Part shown: positions 40,201-51,979 of the stretch, piece after piece
How the letters are laid out: the number at the start of each line of letters is the position of its first letter
Position numbering within the stretch: position 1 is the first letter of the stretch
Source of the DNA: Diabrotica undecimpunctata
Taxonomy: Eukaryota; Arthropoda; Insecta; Coleoptera; Chrysomelidae
Reading direction: 5' to 3'
Length of the DNA stretch: 64,000 nucleotides
Assembly (NCBI RefSeq): GCF_040954645.1
Contig: NC_092806.1
Span: forward strand, 159,212,328 to 159,276,327
Notes under the pieces: generated by a model
What the model was told of the DNA's origin: nothing
Seen by the model: the letters and a program-made list of their open reading frames with translations, nothing else
Database searches by the model: none
Position numbers and translations under genes: made by a program

Positions 40201-42940
40201 TGTAGAATAAGGAGGATGAAATCAGTACTTTGCCAAGCAGAGATGGTGTTAATTCAGGAAATGTTGATAGGTGCAAACTTGGGGAAATAAAAAAATTTTT
40301 TGTATATGTAATGCCTCAGAATCATTTCAGTTTTTCTGTCAACCTTTTCACAGGTTGTCCTTATTATACAAACAAGTTTTTGTTCTCTTTTATAATGATG
40401 GAAGACTTTTTATAGCAGGCAACTGCATTTGAAGATTATCATAGAAATTATCTTGGTTGATTAATTAAGAAAAAAAAAAATAAAATAGTTAATGGCCAGT
40501 ATTTAGCGAATTTTTTGGTGGGTTTAGTAACAAAATCAAGCATAAACGGCCAAATTTGGTAAGGACTAAAGTGATTTTCTATCAGAATAACGCCTTGGCT
40601 AACAAATTTTAGTTTTAAATGTAGTATTGAATAAGTAGGCATTGCTAGTTCATTAATTTCTTTATCAACCAAACTCGTGACTTTAATATTCCATTTAAGG
40701 TGACCTCACATGCCAAAAACTAATAATGGAGGCGATGAAGTGGCACCTCTTGCCAGAACGTCGCCTTCAACTGGCCAGCTCGAGAACAAGACCTCGAAAA
40801 GCAACTCTGGGCAAACTGTTCGTGGTAGGAGGCATGGATAAAAACAAAGGAGCAACTACTATCGAAAGCTACGATCCTAGATGCGACGCTTGGACGGTGG
40901 CACACCATATGAACGGGAGAAGGTTGCAGTTCGGTATAGCATTAATGGGAGATAAGTAAGTCACCGATTTATTGTAATTTTACAATAATTTGTTTCAAAA
41001 TTTGTTTGACGTAATTATTTGAATTACTAACAAAAATTTTCAATATTTGCCTTTTACATTGATCCCATTTTACCTTGAAATCTTCTCACACAACACAGCG
41101 CCCGTTAGAGAAAACACTGCTTGATTTCACACATTTGTATTCTTCTTTACCGATTTCAAATCACTCAATATACTCACTTTCTCAGCCATCTATATATTAA
41201 AATGTATTATGTTCCTTTTTAAAAATTTTTCTTTGTATTGTCACCTGCTTCCCAATCATGAATATAATACAAGAAGCCTTAATTTGAATTTGCCACTTCA
41301 CAGATTGTCTATAACAGAGAGAAGTCCTTTGTATGCGTGTGTTAAATTTTATAATAGTCTACCATCTGACATTCAACAGGAAACGCACTATAGAGCTTTT
41401 AAAAGAAAGGTTTTTCAACACCTAGTTGACATTGAGCCCTACACTGTGGCGGAGTACCTGGCCTATCCTCCTTGATCAGCATATTTAATTTGTAATGTTA
41501 ATATATTTTAAATGTGTAATGTCAATATATGTATATATTTTTTTTAATCTGTAATGAATAATGTGACGTTATTTGCTCAATTATGTTTAAAAATTTATGC
41601 AAATAAAAATTTACTCTACTCTACTCTACTCTACTCTTTAGATTACTCATCGTAGGAGGCAGGGACGGTTTGAAAACGCTAAACAGCATGGAGTGTTTAG
41701 ATATGGAGAGCGGTTCTTGGACACAACTTGCTGCCATGAATACTCACAGACACGGTTTGGGAGTAGCTGTTTTAGGTGGAACTTTATATGCGGTGGGAGG
41801 ACATGATGGTTGGAGTTATCTTAACACAGTCGAAAGGTAAGTCCAGAGGTTTATTTTGGATATTTTTTCACCTACTTGTACTTTAATCTTTATATCTGGT
41901 TAAAACAATATAAAAAAGTTAGGGAGGGTTCAAAAACCAATTTGAAGGCTTTCGTTTTGAAAAATATCATAACCTTCGAATATTTTTTTAAATCATTCAT
42001 ATTTCGTGAATGTTCACCAGAAATTCCATTGATGGGTCTTTTCAGGTGGGACCCAGTGGCCCGTAACTGGCGATACGTGACGCCAATGCAAAACCAACGT
42101 TGTTCAGCTGGTATAGCAGTCTTGGGTGGAAAACTGTATGCGGTAGGAGGTCGAGACGGAGCATCTTGTCTTAGAACGGTCGAAAGTTATGATCCACATA
42201 CTGATAAATGGACCATGGTGTCTTCATTGACAAGAAGGAGAGGTGGGGTAGGTGTAGCTGTCGTTAACGGATATCTGTACGCTATGGGAGGACAAGACGC
42301 TCCAGCCAATAATCCGGCAGCTTCTAGATTCGATTGTGTGGAGAGATATGACCCGAGTAAGTGATTATTTATCAAATCGGCTTCCGTGCTAAATCAATGC
42401 GAAAAATATTAAATGTTTTTACGTTTTGGGGAAATTGTAGTAAATTTATTTGATCACTGTTGCTGTAAGTACGATTTAAATCGGTTTAATCGGAATCGGT
42501 TAAAAACATGGTCCTTCGAACCGGATCTTTTGTGAACAGATACTGAATTTCTATATTATTATCGACAAAAAGCGATAATAGGCTGTCTCGAATCTGAAAT
42601 AAATTTACTACCAATTTTCATACAACTTGTCCAAAACAAGTATTGAACATAGCGACTAATGTGTTTTCTATTGAATGATTTCTGATCTGTTTTTTTATGT
42701 ACAGAAACCGATACGTGGACAACGGTAGCGTCACTTTCGAGCAAGAGAGACGCAGTGGCGGCATGTCGCTTCGGCGACAAACTTTACGCAATCGGAGGAT
42801 ACGACGGTAGCCATTATCTTCACACCGTGGAGCAATATGATCCGAACGCTAACGAATGGAACACCCTGTCTCCGTTGATCACCGGACGGGCTGGAGCGTG
42901 TGTTATTGCAATCAGTAACAGTGTACAAAACAGCGCATGA
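37281..42940 (+). CDS. KLHL5: BTB-BACK-Kelch protein, KLHL1/4/5 group, 8 exons
   Basis: Exons 37281..37537, 37866..38093, 38629..38749, 39347..39578, 40700..40955, 41642..41836, 42046..42356 and 42705..42940, all in phase, 611 aa. A Ser-rich N-terminus precedes a BTB domain ([26 protein letters not shown]). The BACK domain has [23 protein letters not shown] and [18 protein letters not shown]. Six kelch blades follow, each with a GG pair ([95 protein letters not shown]). Such proteins are substrate adaptors for Cullin-3 ubiquitin ligases; KLHL1/4/5 also bind actin. Word-level identity points to KLHL1/4/5 rather than other kelch families. Intron 4 and intron 5 carry LINE pieces. Confidence 0.95.
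39030..39190 (-). mobile_element. LINE 3'-end fragment in kelch intron 3
   Basis: The plus strand reads CATCATCACCATGTTCAGCC then TCCACTATAGGACATAGGC, close to the 3' end of the LINE at 39725-39840 (CATCATCATCCAGCC then CCACTGCTGGACATAGGCC). It is therefore a second, more diverged 3' terminus of the same family on the minus strand. Confidence 0.55.
39725..40208. mobile_element. Twin-primed (5'-inverted) LINE fragment in kelch intron 4
   Basis: The minus strand at 39965-39725 carries the end of the [45 protein letters not shown] and a 3' tail of GAT repeats (plus-strand ATCATCATCATC at 39723). The plus strand at 39966-40208 carries the preceding part: [20 protein letters not shown] then GAETLTLTK and, near the end, frames giving [15 protein letters not shown] and IARLK. 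The protein order is continuous across the inversion (…IARLK | RWAGHIARM…). Head-reversed 5' segments of this type arise by twin priming during LINE integration. Confidence 0.8.
41200..41636 (+). mobile_element. Jockey/I-like LINE 3' end against the exon 6 acceptor
   Basis: The frame at 41209-41475 reads [20 protein letters not shown] then [14 protein letters not shown] and [11 protein letters not shown] before the stop, the C-terminus of jockey-type RT proteins. A short 3' UTR ends AATAAAAATTTA followed by (CTACT)n at 41612-41636. Exon 6 of the kelch gene starts at 41642, so the simple-repeat tail of the LINE makes the pyrimidine tract of that splice site. Confidence 0.82.
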
Positions 42941-43299
42941 TTAGTTAACACGGAAGTTTTATAAAAGGTTGTTTTTATTGATTGATGCTTGGCGGGGTAA
43001 TTGGTAAGTCCCGAAAGAGGAAAACGTATTCAGCGAGAATCAAAATTTTTATATTTTGTAAAATTTACGCCGTTATTTGAAACGTCATGATAGCATAATT
43101 CTGCAGGTAATATTAGAGCGTTGTTTGTGTTTAAAAGGCAGAGTCAGGCCTAATAAAGTGTTCATTGAATTGTGACTGAGTTGATCCGCATAAAAGTGAA
43201 ACTTAACATATTACTCAAGTACTAACGTATTCAGAAGACTTCGTTCTGAATTATCCTCACTTTCGTCTTATTCATTAGAAATAATACTTAATCGACGAG
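42941..43299 (+). other. Proximal 3' UTR of the kelch gene
   Basis: Sequence between the kelch stop and the satellite. No ORF is present. I see no clear AATAAA before the repeat begins, so the transcript could run into the satellite. Confidence 0.35.
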
Positions 43300-46200
43300 A
43301 TAGCTAATAAAAGAAGTCCCATAATGGAACAAATACTTTTTGGAACACAATTATAGCTAAATCTCCAAATAAAGGATGTAAGAAGTGGAAAAAAAAACAA
43401 GAAAGCTCAATGAAAAGTGTGCCGATAAATAGTTCTGATTAAAATCCAGCACTTTTATCAACGAAATGGTGTAACTCAGAATATAGCAAATACTTTTGTG
43501 CGAAATAGAGTATAATTACCAAATAAAAGATGTGACAACAGAGTAAACGGAGCTAAAACACCAAACACCCAGTAATTGGGGGATATATGAATACTTTTTG
43601 AACAAAACTGAGCATAATTGCCAAAGTAATAAACAAAACAGGATGTAAGTAGAAGAAAATAGAGCTAAAAGACGTAAAAAATTATGGATGTCAAATAGAG
43701 CAAATATTCTTTGGAAAATGAAACAAAATCACTGAAAGTAATTTTGTGCAGTTACTTTTGGGACAAAACAGTAACCAATCACCAAAAAGGGATGTTAGTC
43801 TGAGAAGATAGAGCTAAAAGACCTAGTTAATGTTGGATGTAAGAATAAAGCGAATACTTTTTTGACAAAACTAAGCAAAACCACTAAAAGTAATTTTATA
43901 ATTCCAGTTTGCAATTTTGCCAACACATTCATACATTTACATATTTTTATAGACCAGTTACTTTTGGTCAAAAGTATTCCCAATCACCAAAAAATGATGT
44001 TGAACGTCGTTGAAAAACAGAGCTAAAAGATCTAGTAAACGATAAATACACAAATAGAGTATTTGCTTTTTGAACTAAATGGAATATTATCACCGAATTA
44101 ATGGTATAGATAATAATAGAGTAAATACTTTTGGACAAAACAGTGCACAATCGTCACAGCAATGGTGTAATTCAGAATTAAGCAAATATTTTTGGACCAA
44201 ATATAGTTCAATCACTAAATAACGGATATAAGAGTTGAAAATAAGCAAAAAGTATTTAACAAATAAATAAAAGAAATATACTATAATATAGTAAATAAGG
44301 TTTCCACCAAATGGAGCTAAAACATCAAATAAATAATCGATGCAAGAATAAAATAAATACGGTTCGAACAAAACAAGTACAATCACCAAATTACTGATAT
44401 AGTTTGAGATAAAGCAAATATTTTTGTACAGAAAAAGAACTAAATCAAGAAATAAATGTTCAAATCACCAAATCAAGGATGTAAACGTTGGAAAAGAACC
44501 AAAATTTGGGCAAAATCACCAAATTAATGATATAGTTCGGGATAGAACTAATACTTTTGGACAAACCAGTACACAATCGCCAAAGTAATATAATCCAGAA
44601 TAGAGCAAATACTTTTGGACTAAGTATAGTTCAATTACTAAATAAAGGATATAAGAATTGCAAATAATCAAAAAGTGTTTAATTAATTAATAAATGAAGT
44701 ATATCAGATTATAGTAAATAAGTTTTATTCCAAATTGAGCTAAAAGATCAAATAAATGATCAATGCAAGAATAAAGTAAATGCTGTTCGAACAAAACTAA
44801 GTACATCACCAAATTACTGATTTAGTTCGGGATAGAGCAAATATTTTGGACAGAAAAAGAGCTAAATCAACAAATAAAGGCTCCAATCACCAAATCAAGG
44901 ATGTAATAAGTGGGGAAAAAAATGGATACAAAAGTAGAGCAAACGTTTTTTTATAAAACAAATACATTTGGACAAAATAGAGTGGAATCGCCAAATCAAG
45001 AATGAAACAACCAAAATCCCTAAAAATTTGGACAATTGCTGTGTGATCAAAACCAAGTAGATCACCAAATTACTGATGTAGTTCGATATAGAGCCAATAT
45101 TTTTGGACACAAAAGTACAAAATCAACAAATAAAGCTACGGTCATCACCAAATCAAGTATGTACGAATTGGAAAAGCACTAATGCAAGAGTAAAGCAGAT
45201 GTTTTTTGTAAAACAAATACTTTTGGACAAAATGGAGTGGAATCACCAAATTAAGAAAACAATCAAAATCGCCAAATTAAATCGCACAATTACCAAATTA
45301 ATGATGTAGATCAGGACAGAGCAAATACTTTTGGACAAACCAATACACAATCGCCAGAGTAATGATCTAATTCATAATAGAGCAAATACTTTTGAACCAG
45401 ATGTAGTTCAATCACTAAATAAAGGATAACATGAATTGAAAAAAACCAAAAAGTGTGTAATTCATAAATGAATTAAATATGTCAGATTATAGTAAATAAA
45501 TTTTGTACCAAATGGAGCACCAAATTAATGATATAGTTTGGGATATAGCAAATACTTTTGGACAAAAAAGAACTGAACCAGCAAATAAAACAATAATCAC
45601 ATAAATGATTCAAGAATTTTAAAAATAATTCATGCAAGAGGGAGCAAATACGTTGGAAAACAAATACGTTTGGACAAAATACATGAATCAAACAACAGAA
45701 CTACCATTTTTTGGACAAAATCACCAAATTAAATCTCATCACCAAATTAAATCTCACAATCACCAAATTAAAGATATAGTTCTGGACAGAGCCAATACTT
45801 TTGGACAAACCAGTACACAATCGCCAAAGTAATGGTTTCATTCAGAATAAAGCAAATTTTTTGGACCAAATATAGTTCAATCACGAAAAACAAAAAGTGT
45901 GTCATTAATAAATAAATGAAGTATATCAGATTATAGTAAATAATTTTTGTACCAAATGGAGCTAAAGCATCAAATAAATGATCGATGCAATGATAAAGTA
46001 ATTACTGTTTGATTAAAACCAAGTACAATCACCAAATTAATGATATAGTTTGGGATATAGCAAATACTTTTGGACAAAAAAGAACTGAACCAGCAAATAA
46101 AACAATAATCACTTAAATGATTCAAGAATTTTAAAAATAATTCATGCAGGAGGGATCAAATACTTTGGAAAACAAATACTTTTAGACAAAATACAAGAAT

Positions 46201-46990
46201 CAAACAACAACTACCATTTTTTGAACAAAATCACCAAAAATTTGGACAAAATCACCAAATTAAATCTCACAATCACCAAATTAAAGATATAGTTCTGGAC
46301 AGAGCCAATACTTTTGGACAAACCAGTACACAATCGCCAAAGTAATGGTTTCATTCAGAATAGAGCAAATTTTTGGACCAAATATAGTTCAATCACAAAA
46401 AACAAAAAGTGTGTCATTAATAAATAAGTGAAGTATATCAGATTATAGTAAATAATTTTTGTACCAAATGGAGCTAAAGCATCAAATAAATGATCGATGC
46501 AAGAATAAAGTAAGTACTGTTTAAACAAAACCAAGTACAATCACGAAATTAATGATAGGTATAGTTTAAGATATAGCAAATACTTTTGGTCAAAAAGAAT
46601 TGAACCACCAAATAAATTATTCGAAAATTGTAAAAAGAATTCATGCAAGAGAGAGCAAACACAATTGGAAAACAAATGCTTTTGGACAAAATATAAGAAT
46701 CAAACAACAGAACCACCATTTTTTTTTGGGCAAAATCACTACATTAATGCTATTCAGAATTAATATAGCAAGTACTTTCGGACAAATACTGAGCTGAACA
46801 ACCATATAAATGATGCGAGAATTAATAACAGTAAACACTGAGTTCTAGCATCAAATAAATGACGTGAGGTAAGAATTGAGCTCAATTGGTAAATAAATGA
46901 TGAAAGAATTGTGACCAGCAGAAACATTAATGTAATATACGATGTATTAAAGAATTAACGAAATATTTTGGAACAAAGAACAAGAATTGA
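43300..46990. repeat. A-rich satellite with nested periods, about 3.7 kb
   Basis: Built from diverged short units (roughly 50-70 bases) containing GAGCAAATACTTTTGGACAA, AATCACCAAATTAATGAT and GGATGTAAGAA-like words. TTTGGACAAA occurs exactly at least a dozen times. A higher-order unit is visible: ACCAAATTAATGATATAG starts at 45519 and 46031, and its variant at 46543, two steps of 512 bases with long near-identical stretches (for example the GAACTGAACCAGCAAATAAA segment). The left half (43300-45000) is more diverged. The plus strand is strongly A-rich. No long ORF exists, and the reported frames are short and differ between units. Confidence 0.88.
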
Positions 46991-47649
46991 TAACAGTAAC
47001 TGAAAAATGAGTTTGATTGATTGTTCAATACAGAAATGTTGATAAGTTATTACGATCCGGCGAAAATTAGCGGTAATAAACAAGAATATGTATAAGATGT
47101 GTTAGTACTCACAGATCTATGATGGAATTCAACCTGGATTATTGTATGCTATCATAAATTTTCGTTTCGAAGATTTCAGCAATTTTTGTAATTCGATTTA
47201 ACAAGTGCTTACTGTGCTAAAGTTAGACATAATTATTTGTACGTGTCTGCCATATTATATAACATACATTCCGTGAAAATATAGTGGAAAGTTACTGACC
47301 TGTTGAATTACGAGGGCAAGGTGAAAAGTTTCTGGTATAGTAATGAAAAATGAGTTCGTTTCATACATCAGTGCCCTTTCTCCAATGTTTGTATTTTGTT
47401 CCTAAGGTACAAATCTCGAAGATATTCAAAATATCAAATTACTTCTACTTCTAGATCACACAAAGCTTTCGATTATTGGCTTTTCTCTGTAAGTTGTGAG
47501 TTATATTTCTGAAAGATCCAAAAATTTAATTGTATTATATTAATATGTAACTAATTCAGATTTAGCCATACAGCTCACACTTCCTCTAAGGGGAAAATTC
47601 ACTCATCCCAGATACCTACGGTATCAAAAGGATTGAGCTCTGGTGGGAC
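46991..47649. other. Spacer after the satellite
   Basis: AT-rich. No gene or repeat boundary recognised. Confidence 0.4.
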
Positions 47650-48740
47650 TCTTCCCGTGTTATCGAGCCCTATGTGACTTGGTACACTGAAATATTTTCC
47701 AAAAATTTTCGTACACATCTGGACGTTGAGAGTAGTACACCTTTCTGCATGGTTTTGTAGAGATCTTCATTCAGACCTAGCTTTTTTATATTTTCTAGGA
47801 GGTTCTTCGGAATGACTCCAGTAGTAGAGAGAATGATAGGTATTGTCTGGGTAATTTCCATTCTCCACTGTCTTCGTATTTGAATTTCCAGATCCCTGTA
47901 CTTAGCGATCTTTTTATAATGACTATAAGCCATTCATGCGGCACTGAATCAAACGCTTTCTTGTAGTCGATGAAAGCAGTAAAGAGATTTTTTTTTGTTT
48001 TATGCTTGGTTACAAATGACAGAGTCGATGATAATTTGTTCTTTGCAGCTCATGGAACCCTTAGCGTACCCTTTCTGTTGAGGCTCTATGATACTGTCTA
48101 GAGCACAGTGTTGGTAGATAAGACAAGTAATTGGGCGATACTTGGTTAGATCTTGGGTGTTATTTTGATCTTTGGGTATTAAATAAGTTGTTCCCTGGGT
48201 TAGGAAAGATGGTATTTCCTGCGGATTAAAAATTGTGTGATTAATTAATGCTGATAAGCACTCACGAATACTCCAGAACTTCTTAAGCCAGCAGTTCTGA
48301 ACACCGTCTGGTCCAGGTGATTTCCAGTTATGAAGTGTTGGCAGTTGTGCGCCGTATCTTCGATCCATCCAGCAATGGTGTTAAGAGCACCTGGTGTGGA
48401 AAGTTGATTTCCCCAAAAGTCATGGATTTCTTCTTGGCTTGGGTACGATTTATTGGCACTTTCTGCAGTAGAATTGAGTTTCCGATAGAACGCCTTCTCG
48501 GCATTCTCAAAAAGCATATTGTCGGATTTTCCTTTGTTACTAATTTTGTATCTCCTTAGTCGGCCTGAGTAAAACGGAAATTGTTTGGTTTTAATGTATC
48601 ATCCACTGCACTGTTGTGCTGTGTTGTTTTCTGGATTATATTGTGAATATCTTGCGGTGTTTATTATTATTTCTTCAGCTCTTCTGATTACTTTTCTACT
48701 TGTTGTTCCTCGAACATATTCCGTGATTGTAACTAATATT
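47650..48740 (-). mobile_element. R2-like non-LTR retrotransposon remnant
   Basis: Minus strand from 48740: EYVRGTTSRKVIRRAEEIII, FYSGRLRRYKISNKGK, NAEKAFYRKLN and FWGNQLSTPG. Then come NWKSPGPDGVQNCWLKKFWS, TTYLIPKDQNNTQDLTKYRP and QKGYAKGSMSCKEQIIIDS. After a large deletion comes the C-terminal HYKKIAKYRDLEIQIRRQWR then VPIVLST-like IPIILSTTGVIPKNL and RKFL. This arrangement is seen in insect proteins annotated as R2-type retrotransposon RTs. The catalytic region is missing. Confidence 0.78.
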
Positions 48741-49257
48741 ATTAATTAAATATATTGTTACAAGAACAAAATATGGTTGAATCTGTAGATTGAAATGTCA
48801 GTTGGTAGTACAGATTTCTTTCCTAGGTGGCGTTAGGAGTTATCCTAGCGGACAAACAGTGTTGTCGTCCTAGCCTTTTGTTATATAGATAGATAGATAT
48901 ATAGTCATGAATCGGTGTATGGTCTGAGTCAGTGGCGGCGCAAATGGGGTTCTACAAATAAGTATCTACAAATTTATATGTTTGTCGTATATAGGGCAGA
49001 TACGTAAAAATTCTATAATTATTTGTCTTAGAAAATTATATTGATAAGCCGTATTAAAACTAAGACTGACTGAAACCGGCTGCATTTATTTGGATATCAA
49101 GACTGACACTTTTCTTATTTCTTAGTCTTCAAATTATTTTCAACAATTATTAATTAGAAAAAAAATTATTTTGTCCGTAAAAATTTTTTTTGTTTTAATT
49201 TGAAATATCTAATATATTTTATTATAATGACGACAATCTGTTATTTGCTTTGGAATA
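48741..49257. other. Intergenic spacer
   Basis: AT-rich with a short GATA run near 48890. Nothing coding was found. Confidence 0.4.
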
Positions 49258-49259
49258 TA

Positions 49260-50737
49260 CAGGGTGGTTCATAAATAATGTTATAAAATACGACAGTATA
49301 AAAAATGTCTTATTTTTTCCATAAATCTTAACAATTATGTTTACCTTAGGCCTATTATTTTCATTAAAATTGTGTTTAAAAAAAAAATCGGTTGCCTGTA
49401 AAGTCGGTTTTACGGGCGAAGATTTTACGTGACAACGTCTTTTTCTCGGTAGAATATTTATTGATATGAATATTATTAAATTGCACAATAGGAACAAGGA
49501 ATTGCCGCTATAAACTCAGTTTCTCAACTTTTGTGTCAATCTAACAATTAATCAATCAATCATAGTTTACGATAATGAAATATTAGTGTACAATTATTTA
49601 CCTTTATTGTTGTAGTTGTTGTAAATGACGAATCTACTCACGAATTGAAGACAAATCTCACGATCTCACGATTAAGGTCTTACATCTTACGATTTTTAAA
49701 TTTTTTTTAAATTTCAAGTTTTTCTAATAAAATGCATGGGAGGAAATCAGCTTTTTTTAGATTGTCACCTTGAAATATCCATAAATTGACTGTATTTTTG
49801 TATCAAAGTGGGCTACTCCAATTAACTCAATTAATATACACAAAATAATATAAACAAAGCTTAAAAGGTTCTTTATGCTTTGAAAGTGGTTTATAAACAA
49901 CTGAATTGTAATGTATATTTTACCGCCTTTAATAAATATGAAGTATAGACTAAATTTTGTGTAAAGAACAAACATTCAACAGACCTAATAGTAAAAACAT
50001 ATTGATTTAAGTGTGAATTTGAGATAATGTGCTGACAAAATGTTAAATCCTAAGAAAACAAAATTATGTTTTTATGTATATTCATTATACTTAATACTCT
50101 TGGGTAAAATACCTCATATCATATATGTCTTTAGACACAGTTAATAATTTTCATTGAAGTTTAAACTATAAAGAATGTTTACAATCATTGCTCAATATTA
50201 AATGGATAAATCCATAGCAATATTATAAAAGAATATAGGTCCCTAGGTAATTTCCTAAAATTATATCTGATACTGGTGGTTCCCCCTAAAATAGGACACT
50301 GTAAGCACTCCACATTTTCACTACAGACACAGCTGACGATACTTTCAACGATTTTCAACTTTAGCGATTCAACGCGCCTAATTCTCTAGTGCCGCGCGCA
50401 GCGGACCGATCATGTTTGAGTGGGAGAGAGACGCAAGGCATTCGCCGGTCCGGCGGGCCTCTCTCTCGTTCGGTGACTCACTGTAACAGACGTGAGCGGG
50501 CGTTACACTTTTTCTTAAATGACTCCGAGCCACAACCTAATTTAAGACGTTGTCACGTCAAAAAATCTGATAATCGTTTACACAAATTAGGTTATGTAAT
50601 ACCCATTTATTTACATTTATTATGAATTCCTTCTGTTGGAATTACTTACTGTCCAAAGGTTGGAAGGATTAGGTTCAAATCCGGACTGCGGGGTGGCTAG
50701 GGAAACCTACTCTCACACATTCTTTATGAATCACCTG
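49260..50737. mobile_element. TA-flanked TIR transposon, non-autonomous
   Basis: The left end CAGGGTGGTTCATAAATAATG mirrors the right end, whose complement reads CAGGTGATTCATAAAGAATG. TA dinucleotides flank both (49258-49259 and 50738-50739). A second inner pair, ACGTGACAACGTCT at about 49428 and its complement at about 50545, strengthens the case. The interior is AT-rich apart from a GC-rich island at 50385-50500. No transposase is seen. TA target and CAGGGTG-like ends suggest Tc1/mariner, but the superfamily is uncertain. Confidence 0.7.
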
Positions 50738-50739
50738 TA

Positions 50740-51979
50740 ATATTTGAGTTTTTTAGCTAATTATTACCGATGTAGTGATTTTTTGAGCTTATTACATTCA
50801 TAGATATTTATTTAATTTAAGTAGTGATGGTTGTTGTCGCGAGAGACTGTATATAGTGGATGATCGTGAGCAAAAAATTACATAATGGAGCAATAATATT
50901 ATTTTCTTAAAGAATTTGAAGATCTTGCTTAATATTTCAGACATAATAAGAATTAATCGAGAATTATTCAATACAATTGTTATCAATAAAAGCTCCGATT
51001 ACCCTTAAAGGACTAATTTTACACAAATTTTGATAAAATAAATAAATTTGCCTTGTTTATGTAGTAACACAATCATCGTTGTACGTCATAGTAGGTTCCG
51101 TGTTTTACAACATTTGATATTTTCAATAAAATGTAAATTATAATGTGAATTACCTGATAAATCTCGTATTGGTCTGCTAAATTCGAAATATGGCAACGTG
51201 GGAAATGTAACCTACAATGAAATTTGTTCTGCGTTCAGTATACAGTATTTATTTTGTTTATCATGTAATGGCTTTGGCTTAGCCAATTAGCCAGAATATG
51301 TGTATATTTGTGATATTGTGTCACAAATGTCATAATGGTCATAATTTTTACTATTTTCCTGCTACCCATTGTATAATATATAGATATTCATTAATTGCCT
51401 TTCTATATTATTAATTCAAATTGCGATTTTTTTTCAAAAACGATAAAAAATATACAATCAAATACATGATATGTGTTCCCACTCCCAATCTCAAATTGTT
51501 TCTGTGATATATGTTAATTTCACATTATTTCTTAAATAGGGGACATTACAGAAGTGTTAGAGTAAGTCAAAATGTGATAAAACTAATGTTATAAGGCTCT
51601 TTCTGGCAACCAAAAATGTAATTTTTAAAAATAAATGTTTTTCAAGTAAAAGATTGTTTTAATTATTGTTTTTAATACAAAAAAAGTTTGAACAAATTAT
51701 TTAAAGGTAAGACAAATACACAGAACTAGGGATGACAATAAAAATTGTTGCTCTTTTTCTTAAAAACAAGTATTTAATATTAATATAGTTTTCATATCAC
51801 AATTTTAAAGTGGTTAACTAACCACATAGGTACAAGTCCTTGGCTCCGATTGGAACAAACTGTCAATTGTCTGATTTAACCTCACTAAATAAAATTAAAG
51901 AAAAACATTAATTGCTAATATGAATTAAACCACTTTTTTCGTATAATTCGATAAAGCAATTATATCAAAGATTCCAACA
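50740..51979. other. Upstream region of the HMG-box gene
   Basis: AT-rich non-coding stretch. The promoter and 5' UTR of the HMG-box gene should lie near its right end. No other feature was recognised. Confidence 0.4.

Noticed and set aside
43300..46990. Regular repeats considered as a CRISPR-like array
   Set aside because: Units are diverged and gapless, without constant repeats and unique spacers, and the genome is eukaryotic.
50672..50682. GGTTCAAATCC, a perfect tRNA B-box
   Set aside because: Flanks do not pair into a T-stem beyond two bases, and no A-box or acceptor stem lies at the right distance; not called as tRNA or SINE.
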